From assembly GCA_016987375.1 (NCBI GenBank), contig PJRA01000216.1, positions 1,055,195 to 1,119,194 of the forward strand: 64,000 nt of DNA, in the 5' to 3' direction. Shown in pieces: positions 32,118 through 42,800 of the stretch; position 1 is the stretch's first letter; each line of letters begins with the position of its first letter. Source of the DNA: Brachionus koreanus. Lineage: Eukaryota > Rotifera > Eurotatoria > Ploima > Brachionidae. The notes beneath the pieces are model-generated. The model had not been told where the DNA came from and did no database searches. It saw nothing but the letters and a program-made list of their open reading frames with translations. The translations under genes and the position numbers were made by a program.

Positions 32118-33056
32118 TTAGCTAGTAACTTTTGAAATGGGCATGTAGCCGGACTCGCCTAACACACGACATCCAACTCGGCCATCTGGTCGGATAACTA
32201 TATGAGTGATGCTTCCATGAGCTAGACCAAATCTAAGCCAGGCTTCAGCAGGAAACTGCAAAGCGCGACAAAAAAAGTACCGAATGACATTTGCATGACA
32301 AACAATAATTTCATAAGAGTCCTCTAATTGCTCCGGTGGAGCACGATAAAAATATTTCCTAAAAGCTGCTTCAATTCTGCTTCCGTCTTGATAAAACTGC
32401 TAGAAATTATCAAAAGAAATTAGGATTGTTGAGATAGTTAGACAAACGAAAATTACATAAAATTCAGGCTTCCAATGGCCGACAGGTGGCTCTGGAGGAA
32501 TAGGTGCTCCTTCACACAATAAAGGATCCACATGCACTGGAATATCTTTCGGTAATTTTGTCCTAATAATTTCTGCTGTTTCTACTGCTCTTATCATAGT
32601 AGAGTGATGCAGCTTATTGAACTTAAAACGAGCACAAAGTTCATTTAAGCGTAAACCTGTCATTTCAGCTTGTTCTCTTCCCAACGCAGTCAAAATCATT
32701 AACTCTTTTTCTTTAGCATTTATTTCATATTGACCATGTCTTATTAAAAAAAGATGCCTGGAAGCTTTAGAACTATTTTTTACTACTTCGAAATCATCGG
32801 TGCTTTTTTTTTCTGTTTCATTTTTAATTTCAGAATTTTGCACTAGATTACTTTCCGAAGATCTTCTTTTCGGTTTAGTTATTGATTCCGGATTACGTCT
32901 ATCCCAGTTAGAATCCCATTTAACTGATGGTACATACGATGTAGTCCATGATGCTTTCAACGATTTTTTTTCTAAAAAATCGTTTACATAAATCGCTGAG
33001 GTTAAAACACAAACCGATCCGGTTGTATAAGTAAAAATTTTTCTAAAACTTTTCAT
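32118..33056 (-). CDS. PGAM5: PGAM5, mitochondrial Ser/Thr/His protein phosphatase
   Basis: Two exons, 33056-32457 and 32399-32118, phase 0, 293 residues (human 289). The N terminus has a hydrophobic anchor ([16 protein letters not shown]), followed by the multimerisation motif [10 protein letters not shown] (human WDPNWDRREP). The histidine-phosphatase domain has the RHG signature LIRHGQYE, then [42 protein letters not shown], and the second catalytic histidine in CHANVIRYF, finishing with [15 protein letters not shown]. The human enzyme works at mitochondrial membranes in mitophagy and cell-death control. A longer frame begins at a TTG (33089), but the ATG at 33056 gives the family-like start. 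Faces dNK head to head. Confidence 0.96.
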
Positions 33057-33199
33057 ATCTTCAATTTCTTTGTTAAATTTTTTATTCAAAAATAATGATC
33101 AAAACTAAGTTTAAAAAAAATAAAAGATGAGCAAAGTTTTCTCTAATTTTATTTTTTTTTGACTAAAACATTTTAATGTTTGTAAAATATTTTTTTAAA
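33057..33199. promoter_or_regulatory. Putative bidirectional promoter PGAM5/dNK
   Basis: Only 143 bp (119 bp if dNK starts at 33176) lie between the two divergent ATGs. It is T- and A-rich with no clear TATA box, so both 5' leaders and promoters must overlap. Inferred from gene arrangement alone. Confidence 0.5.
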
Positions 33200-33952
33200 A
33201 TGCTTTGCAATGTTCAAAATTCAAAAGTTACTATAAACTTGATTGAAGGTGATTTATTCTGAATGTAGTTTGAATGATTTTTAGTTGATTTTTATTTTTC
33301 AGGAAACATTGCAAGCGGAAAGTCAACAATTCTTGAAAATATTTCAGCAAAAAATTACAAGAATGTAAAATGTATTCAAGAACCGATAGCTGAATGGACC
33401 AATATGAAAAACGGCACTGATCTTCTTAGACTTTTTTACGAAGAGAAGGATAAATGGTCTTTTGCATTTGAAAACATGGTTCTCCTAAGCAGACTAAAAA
33501 GCTTAAACGAAGTGGACAAAATATGTGAGAAAGAATTGTCCGGATCAAAAAATGCAAATTTTTTTCTTGAAAGATCTATACTAAGCAGCTTTAATGTATT
33601 TACATTGAATTCATTTCAGGAAAATAGACTCAATGAAATTGAATTTGACATATTGTCTCAATTTTATAATTTTTATTACGAAAACATTTTTCGTAACCAG
33701 GAAATGAATAAAAGAAATAAATTTTTTAAGATAATTTATATTAAAACAAATCCAGAAATTTGCTATGAAAGAATTAAAAATCGAAATAGAGAATCAGAGA
33801 CTCATATAACACTTGATTATTTGATTAAAATTAACAATAAATATGAAGCATGGATAAATAAGATTTTGAGTGAGAAAAGCTTTGAAGTTGAATTTGTTAA
33901 TGGCAATTCAAATTCGGAAAGTGTTGTTTCTCAAATAGAACAACTTTTTTAA
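33176..33952 (+). CDS. dNK: Deoxynucleoside kinase (dNK/TK2/dCK family)
   Basis: Two exons, 33176 (or 33200)-33248 and 33303-33952; 240 or 232 residues. Makes dNMPs from deoxynucleosides for nucleotide salvage. The P-loop GNIASGKST is created across the intron. Further family marks are EPIAEW (the E-P-V/I-x-x-W site that contacts the base), LERSILSSFNVF (the E/D-R-S motif), YIKTNPEICYERI and the arginine-rich lid RIKNRNRE, in family spacing. The two in-frame ATGs eight codons apart matter: the upstream one adds MFVKYFFK, which makes the N terminus basic and hydrophobic, like a short mitochondrial presequence. Exact substrate range cannot be read from sequence. Confidence 0.92.
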
Positions 33953-34322
33953 CATTGAAGCTAATTGTTTTCTAATTTAGTAAATTTTGTTTATGTCTGA
34001 AAAAAAAATGATGAAAATCTTTAGCCATTTATAATTTAATTCTCTTTTTATAAATAAAATACTTTTGTTTAAATTTCAGTTTTCGGTTCAATTTTTTTAT
34101 TTGAATAAAAATAAATTGAAGTAATTAAAATATGCAGGTTGCTTGATTATTGCCTAATAGTTAATCAAAAGCAAAATTATATCATCTTGTTAAAGCATGT
34201 AAAATTAATTGCATTAAATTTGGGATTTTTAGAATAATTTTTAAATAAACAAATTATTTGATAAAGGAATTTACAAATATATTAGAAAAAAAATTATATT
34301 CTAAAATGAAAAATAAAAACAA

Positions 34323-36274
34323 CTAAAAATTTGAATTTAGCAATTTAGTTTTAGGGACATTAGGTGTGGACTTAAAATTTTCATTTTTAACTTTCCATAT
34401 TCTATATTCATTGACCATTTCGTCAAGATTCAACAAAATAGAGCATATTAATAAAAATATTGTGATTAAAGAATGAAGATAAAAACCAAAGTCGAATTCA
34501 TAGCGGTGTTCAACCTCGGATGACACTAGTAATAAAAATGCAATCAAACAAAGTAGATTAACAAAAGCTTTAGTTTTATTTATATAATTAAAATTTTAAT
34601 CAATTTATTTTTCTGAATAAAATACCTGAAGTTATCAAACTTTCTCCAGCTGAGTGATAATAATAAAGAGAACCACTTGAACAACCACAAAAGCCAACAA
34701 TTATCAAAATGAGACCGATTAAATGGAACAAAATTGCAATTAGTGATAATCCAACAACTGCCAAATGAGTATCTAAAATTTTTGATAAATTATTATTTTT
34801 ATTTAAATATGTCAACTGATTAAAAAATAGAGCTTTTTCATAAATTTAATCGCACAATTTACTCTATCATTCGTTTAGAAATAAAATTTGAAAACAAACT
34901 TTGAAATGTGCCAATACAGGATGCTTTTACATTTATTAATTTTTCTAAGCTAGCATTAAGAGCAGACTACAAAAATTTTTTTCATTATTTATGCCTAGAT
35001 TTTTCGATGCTATTTTTTTTAAATAGAAAAAAAAAGAAGTTAAGATGAAAACTGTTTTTTCCTTTTAAATAACTCCTATTAACTAATCAAATATTAACCC
35101 CAATAAAAATCAAAATTTCCTAATTTTTGTTTTAACAGAAAAAATAAAAACAAAAATCCATTTAATTAATATATACCTTCTTTGAGATAAATTTTCGAGT
35201 CACAAATTTCAATTTCTTTTTGAATTATTTTTATTTTATCAACTAAACTAGACTTTTTGGCTTTAAATTCTATTTTCAAAATCGACTTGTTATCATTGCT
35301 TGTATTAAAAATTGAGCTCGAATTTTTAATTACTCTTATATTATCAGTGGAGTCCGATAAGTTGCAAATTCTCCATAACCCTGCTTTATGATTATCTTTA
35401 AAATAAAATATTTTTTAATGAAAAAAAAAAATAAATAAAAAAAATATTCATTGAAAAAAGCTACCAAAACGTATCCAATTAGAGCTTGTGATAGTAAATA
35501 TCAGAATAATTAATGAAATTAAAACAAATGGCAAACAATATCTGTTTCTGATTATCTTCAACCAATTTGGATCCCATCTGTGGGCTATGACATAATTTAT
35601 TTTTTCTTCGCGTTTTCGTTTCATGGATTCTTTTTTTAAAAAATAAGACTGTGCGTTTTCATATGGACTTAAATTTGCCGCATCAGTTACTCCATTAGTG
35701 TAAATATATTGCAATAGCGCCTCACTTAATTCGTTCATGTCCAATGTGTGATCTTCCTGGTCAATATTTAAATCGTTGACAAGATTTGCATTAATTTTTT
35801 GAGATGACTGATTTTTTGACTGAATTTCTACACTCTTGTTTGAATCAGTTTTTGGTTTTTGCTGAAATTGAGAGCAGTCTTTTCTAGTATTGGCAACATT
35901 AGATGCTTTTTCAAGTTTTTTGGTTATCTCCAGCTTTCTCCGTTGTAGACTGGACCTTCTCTCACTGGCATACTGTGCCCATGAGACGTGAGAACGAGAA
36001 TTACTTGTATTGGAAGTCTCGGAAGGTCTATGTGAGGTTGATATTGCAGTTAGTGTTGTAGCAGTAGCTACAGCTGCAGCAGCGAAAATGGTTGTGGTCG
36101 ATGGTTCGCTAGTGCCGTCATACGAGTCTTTTACGCTACCGTTTCCGATCGGAACAACGCTATTTTTCGAATTTGTTTGATTCAAGTTTTCGAGATGAAT
36201 TTTGTAATCTTGAATAGTCAATGGGACAACTGCTTGGTACAATGTGGACTGACAATTGGCAGCATCAATTGGTG
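34323..36274 (-). CDS. Claudin/PMP22-superfamily four-pass membrane protein with long N-terminal tail (5' end incomplete)
   Basis: Exons 36274-35465 (5' limit uncertain), 35395-35177, 34772-34626, 34567-34323; phases agree. The first about 230 residues are polar, Ser/Thr/Ala-rich and cytoplasmic by inference. Then TM1 (YCLPFVLISLIILIF), an outer loop with the claudin signature W...GLW..C...C (NWIRF, AGLWRICN, IEICDSK), TM2 (VVGLSLIAILFHLIGLILII), TM3 (NLLCLIAFLLLVSS), TM4 (LHSLITIFLLICSILL) and a short charged tail. The first exon has no in-frame ATG: the frame opens at a TTG or, better, at an acceptor (ACTCAG|CACC, 36274), so an upstream coding exon is missing from this model. Could be a claudin, clarin, TMEM or CACNG-type relative; not narrowed. 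Confidence 0.7.
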
Positions 36275-36907
36275 CTGAGTGTCAAAAATACGAATGACTT
36301 TTATTCTAAAACTATCTACAAATCTAAATAGGGTTTTTAGATTTTTAATAAAGAAAAGTTTGCTTTAATTAATCACTTCAATTTATATTTTTTCATTTAT
36401 GACTTCAGCCAAAATTTTATATTTACTTATACACAAAACAAAACTCAACTTTCGTGCTTGAAATTTTTTTAGTTGTGTTTCATTTTATTTTATAACAGGT
36501 GAATTACGTGTAAAATATACTTAAAATAAAAACAAAATCGATATTAATCTAGTAATTTTGGTAATTAAGTTTTTTTTTAAATTTTTCTTTTAGTCAAATT
36601 TACATGCTGAAACAAAAAATAAAATATTTTGGAATATTTATAAGATTTAAACTGCTGATTATTTTCTTACGGAATTCGCAGTTAATATTATGATGGATTT
36701 GATTAAATATTAAATTAGACTTAATTAAGATAAATCAATAAACCATGTTTTTCCTACATTTTGAGCATTGAAATCAATTTAGATTGGAAAACAAAAATTA
36801 GTTTGATTAATTAAAGAAAATTTATTCTTTACTCAAATTTGAGCTTTTATTTATTCATTTTTCATCTATAAAACAATATTATTTACTTCCTATTATGTTC
36901 TAAACAG

Positions 36908-37137
36908 AATTTGTCTATGCGGAAGAATCAAGTTTAAAAAAAATGATTTGCCAAATGCATGTCAGAGTTTTTGGGAATTTTTTTAGATTAAAAAACACTC
37001 ATTCTTCTCAGGAATGTTTAGACAATGTAACCATTTATTTAAGCCCTTTAATAAAAATTTTCAACTCAACGAATATTAGTACAATCCAGTCAAAAATTAA
37101 TTCTGAAGGTTTATTCACTTTAAACAAAATTACCTAA
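36908..37137 (+). other. Possible terminal exon of an unrecognised plus-strand gene
   Basis: After an acceptor-like TCTAAACAG (36899-36907) a frame of 75 codons runs to a stop at 37137, with mixed composition and two cysteines (ICQMHVRVFGNFF, SSQECLDNVTIYLSPL). No match to a known family and no convincing upstream exon with a start codon: a hydrophobic open stretch ending in a GT donor at 36499 is phase-compatible but lacks ATG. May be chance. Confidence 0.2.
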
Positions 37138-39882
37138 GGACAAGATAAAATAAGTAATTTAAATATCGAAATAATGGGTCCTTAAATCCATGCAAAATAT
37201 GAAATAATATGCTAAAATGCTAAAATTTATAATTTTTTTTTAAAGATATTTTGAATATAACAAAGTGCTTCCGTCTCGAAAAATTGTCTTTCACTGATGC
37301 TTTGCAATTTAAAAAATCGATAGTTAATTCACTCTAAAAAATTTTTAAATTAATATAAACATTTAATTAAATTAAAAAAAAATCATTTATTTAAAACTAT
37401 AGATATTTCGAATTTAAAATTATATTTAAATATTAACTTTTCCGAAAGATATTCTCTTAGAAAAAGAGATTTAATTTTTTTGGAATTTTTAAAATAAATA
37501 GCAACAAAATTTTATTAGATTCTATAATATAAAAAGAAAATTCATCAAGATTATTTCAAAGCTCATTAGCTCTAATAAAGCTTAAAAAATGGAAAATTGT
37601 TATTTCTTTTAGCTATTTTGAATAAATAACTTTAATGCTTACATTTAAAAAATAAAAAAAATAACACTTTAAATAGAAATTTTTTAAGAAAATTCTCAGA
37701 TAAAATTATAATCAAGGCATCATATTGATTTTCAAATTGTGATTATTACATTATCTGAATCTAATTTGATAAACGACTATTAAATTTTTGAACGCATTAT
37801 CAAAACTCTAATATGTATTGAGTTGATTTAAAAATAAAAATATCATTTTTGAATGATAGTTTTTGACTTAATGTCTTTGACAAATATTTTGTTTTGAATA
37901 ATAATTTTAGAATTAATTATTTTTAGGCATATCTTAATATAGTAAGTTATTGTGTTATGATAAGGATATCTTCGAGATAATTTTAAATCAGATATATGTG
38001 ATAAATTTTTTCAATAACAAAAATTTGGTGTTTATATACTGTTAAAAAGCTAAAACTTGATATTTTATTAATAAGTAATGTAACTTAAAATTTATTTGAA
38101 ATCGGATCGCTAAATTAATTAAAAATTATTTAATTGCTTGTGTTAAAACATGAAATTTTATCTGTTTCTCTTTCATTTGATGTTTTATAATTACAGTTGC
38201 TAAAAATTCTTATCTAATAAAAAATTTTATTTCAAATAATATCAAGTTTTGATATCTGAGATTTTATTTAATAATGTTTGTTCAGGAATAAGTTTATTTT
38301 TGCTTGATTAAAAATAAAAACTCTTTTCCAAAATTGTTAATATGATAATTACATTTGATGACAATTATTTGAAAAAAAAAGTTATAATGAATTCAAAAAT
38401 AAGATTTTTTTGCTGAATTATTCAACAAGACAATAATTCAGTTTTGCATTTTGACTCGAAAAATTGCAATTAAATTAGAAATTATTTTCAATATTGACTT
38501 TTTCTTAATTAAAATTTTAAAAATTGTATTTTAAATGAATTTTGACATGTATTAAAGTTAATTAAAAAAGCTCCTGGGAGAAAATAAAAAAGTTAACTCA
38601 TAAAATAAAAAAGTTAATTTTTTTTTACATTTAACGGAAAGTTAACAAGTAAAAAAGCAAACAATGTAATGAAAAATTCTATAAAATTTTAACTTGAATT
38701 TGAATTTAAATTAGATAATTTAAATTTAACAATTTTCGATTAAATAGACGGAAATTCTTGAGTTCAAAAAGCTTTATGCTAATATGATTTTAGATTAAAA
38801 TTAATTTTGAAAATTGTTTTGACTAAATAAAAAAAAAAGCAAATTTAAAAAAAAATAAATAAATTATTTTATAGATGAATAATAGCCTATTATTCATAGA
38901 AGAGTTTATCAGTGAATTTAATCAAATTATAAAAACAATTTTTTTCTTAAAGAATGACTAGAATAAGAAAAAATAAACTCAAAATTTTTTTTGAAGATAA
39001 AGAATAAGTGGTTTTTAATTGCAACAAATCAAACTGTAATTTATTTTTATTTTCGAAATTTAATCACCTTTTGATAATCAGAGTTATCAAAATCTAACTT
39101 ATTATATTTAACTAGTTACATTAATTTAATAATTTACGATAAACAAATTTTGAAAAAAAATAACCTTTTTTAATATTGAATCAAAATGAAAGACTATTAT
39201 GACAGCAGGAAATAAAAAAAATCGAATATCATGAATATATTATCAATGTGGTTGAAATGGATAATAAAATTTTTGAAATAAGACACAATTTTGCGGATAA
39301 GATAGCATTAAATTTAATACTAAATGGGCTTTATTCATTGCATAACTATCTGGAAAAAAAATACAACAAATCTAAGCTTTTTAGAGGATTATAATTTTGT
39401 GATCGGAAAACAGAATGCTTTTAAATCTTAAATTTTATAGACAAATAAAATTAAATCCAAATATAGCCAAATGAAATTAATTAATTTCAAAATATGTCCA
39501 GGCTTGGAAAATCGAACAATATTCCAAAAAATCATTGTTTTTTTTCAACAGATTATTGCCATTCTAAACATAAGGAACTCATAAAAAAAATTTATGGACA
39601 TTTTAATCAAATAAAGTGAAATAATTAGAAAATTTTCACTATAACAAATATGAAAACGAATTAAAAATTAAAATATCTGATTGATACCAGACTTCTTTCA
39701 GAATCAAAAGTTAAAATTTTTTTAATAATAAAGTTATTTATAAAGTTTTGCACTTAAAGAATAATTGAATTTTAGTTTATTTATTTATATAAAAATTTTC
39801 AGACAAATGAAAAATATTATTCGAATTATGTGTTCTTCTGATGATTAGATATACATAAAAAAAAAAATTTTCCATTAAAACA
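37138..39882. other. AT-rich gap without a recognised gene
   Basis: 2.7 kb of extremely A+T-rich sequence with only short random frames. No repeat with another part of the window was noticed. Confidence 0.5.
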
Positions 39883-42800
39883 TTAAAGTAATTGATTAAT
39901 TTTTATATTATATCGAACTGCGTTGATAAAACCTTCTTTATATTTCATATAAACTCCATCATTAAATCTGAGACTTTTTTCTTTCTGCTCAGCTGGATCT
40001 AAAACATAAAATTGTTTAAAAATTTTTGACTCTATCTGGCTTTTTAAATAGTAAACTTTGGTATTAAAGGTAACTTTGAATTTAAGGCAAATTTTTAGTT
40101 TAAGCTAAAAATTTAATTTAGTTTTGGCTCATGAACTTGAATCGAGAGAAATATACTCATTCTTCAAGTGAATCGTTGGATGCCATAAAAAAGAACGATC
40201 CAATTGCTTGTGAGTATGGAAGGGGAACGTGGTAAAGATTCACAAAAGAAGAAAACATAAATTAAAACTTTTTTTAAATTAAATTTTTAATCAATATTTA
40301 CTTGACATTAAATCTATTCTGTTTCGAAAGTATTAAATAAAATTTTTTGACATTTTAATTATTTTTTGATAAAATTTTTTCATAATATCATATTTTTTTC
40401 TTGATAAGGTTTTCGTTATCAGCATTAATAACAAGATTTTCATCACATTTTCTTTAGACAAGACTGGACATATTTACAAATGAATTTTAGTAACTAAGAT
40501 TTAAGATTTTGACCCACTTCATTAGTTCAATGGACAAAAAACCGTATTGGGAATTGGCTTTCTTGTATCATTCACAGTTTTTGAATTAAAGCATTCGTTC
40601 TAATTTTTCAAAATAGATATCAGCCTAACCCTGACCGTCTGGAACCAGCTCAAAGTGTATTTCCCCTTGAAAATTCAAAGCATCTCCTTTTTATCAAAGC
40701 AACTTCTTTTCACGACTGAATGAGCTTGTTTAGATGGGTTCAATCATTGAATTCTGTTTTCCTAATTTAAATATAAAAATAGATTCACTTTTCGTCACAA
40801 TTAACGATCTGTCTGAAAAACTGTTCATCTAGAAAATTATTTTAAATAGTTCCCTTCAAATTTCAATGCATCGTTGAATATCAAAATTTTCAAATAATAA
40901 CGAAAAATTCGACAATGTCTGTTAGCTTTGTTAATCAAATCAAGGTGATGAGAAATCGTCAATTGTGATGTGTATAGGTGCTTTGCTTTGGTTCGTGTTT
41001 CTCTTTCTGTTTGGTTCTTCGGCTGTTCTACATTGCCCTTTCTTCCCCAGACGACTCGTTTTGCTACCATTAATTCTTTTAGTCAATATAGTATTCTTCT
41101 TACATAAAGCAAATTATCACTTAACACAATTTATATTTCAGGAGTTACTGCTGTAGCTGATAGGTTTTTTTTCCAATAATGACAGAAAATTTCAAAATTT
41201 TCTTTTAAATTTTTCGTTACATAAATTTTTTTAGAATTAAATGAAAAAAGATTAGGACATATCATTTGAAGAGTATTAAATTCTATTTATTAAAGAATAT
41301 AATATGACTTAAAATTAATCATATTATACAGACAATAAAATTGATAATTTATTTTTCTAATCATTTTTTTTAATTGCAATTGAGATTCTAAATCATCTCT
41401 TAAAAATTTCAAATTCTATAAAAAATTTTATGTAATATTTTGAAAAATCTGATTTTAGTCTAAGAAAAAAAATAATATTTAACTTTAAATGCAGTGTATT
41501 TTAAGACAACTTTTTTTTTAAAGTACATTTAACTATCCTTTTTTCTATTATTTCAAATAAATCATGGTTGCATTCAAAATGGAATATCTTACTTGAAAAT
41601 AATCTAAAGTTAGCCAGGTCCTAAATTCAAGTGAAAAGACTATTTCTGTTTGTAAACGAATGTTAATTTGTCTGTTAGCTCTAGCTTAAAAAATGAAAAA
41701 TTCCACTCTAAATCTAAATATTCTCGGAAATATGATTATTTTTTCAATTAAAATTCCATTCGTTTAGTTATTTTTGTATTCTTCTAGCCTCCATTTCACA
41801 ATTACTGAATGGAATCTATCCTCTTATCCGTTCTCTATTTATTAAAATTCTGAACGGTAAGTTTTCATTTCCCAAAATATCTGTAGTATTTATTTTTTAG
41901 TTTTAATTGATCATAAATGATCAAAAGACCAAAACTATTTTTTTCATGTAAAAAGCAAAGGCATTTTTTTACGTGGTATTAAATTTATATTTTTTTGTTA
42001 ATGAATAAATATGATACCAATTTTTATTCTTATTTCTTAACAAAAACAATAAATTGATGATTGATTAAAGTAAAAATCACCTATGTGAATTTTTGAATCT
42101 TTTTTTTTTTTAGTAGAAGAAAAATGAAACATAATATCAGCATAAAATATAAAATACTAGTAAATGGCAAATTCTCATATGTATTTTTTTCAAAATAAGT
42201 TTAAAGCAATTACTTGATTTCTGTTTTTTATCAGATAAAATTTTTTCGAAAAAATTGTGCATTCGATTGGATTCTTTTTTGATTTCTTTGGTATCCATTG
42301 GTTTTATTTTAGTCTCTTGTTTTTGATTAAAAAAATTTGAAAGAATTTTTTTATTGCTTGTCATGCCTTGAACAGACGTTGGGTTGTTAAATCTAGAATA
42401 AAATCATAGAAAAATGTTTTCGCTCAAATTTATTACCCTTTGGATTTTTCAGCTATTTTTACTTTTGATATGGTTAATTCTCTGGCTATTTGTTGTTTAA
42501 GTATATAGCTTAGCTGCTTATGTTGCTTCAAGCCAGTAAATTTGATAAGTTCATCTATTGATCTTTTTTTAAATGAAAGTATAAATAATACTTATTTTTT
42601 TTATTAACATCTTACGGCTCAAGGACAAAAGTAAATTGGCCGTCAGCTCCTTTTTCTTGCCTATAAGTAAGATTAAAAAGGAGCATTGTCTTGATTATTG
42701 AGTCAAATCTTTCTTTCTCACTTTTGCTTAATAACTGTATTGACACCGCTCTCATTGTTGGCTGAATTATTTGACATAAATACGGAATCAAGTCAATTAC

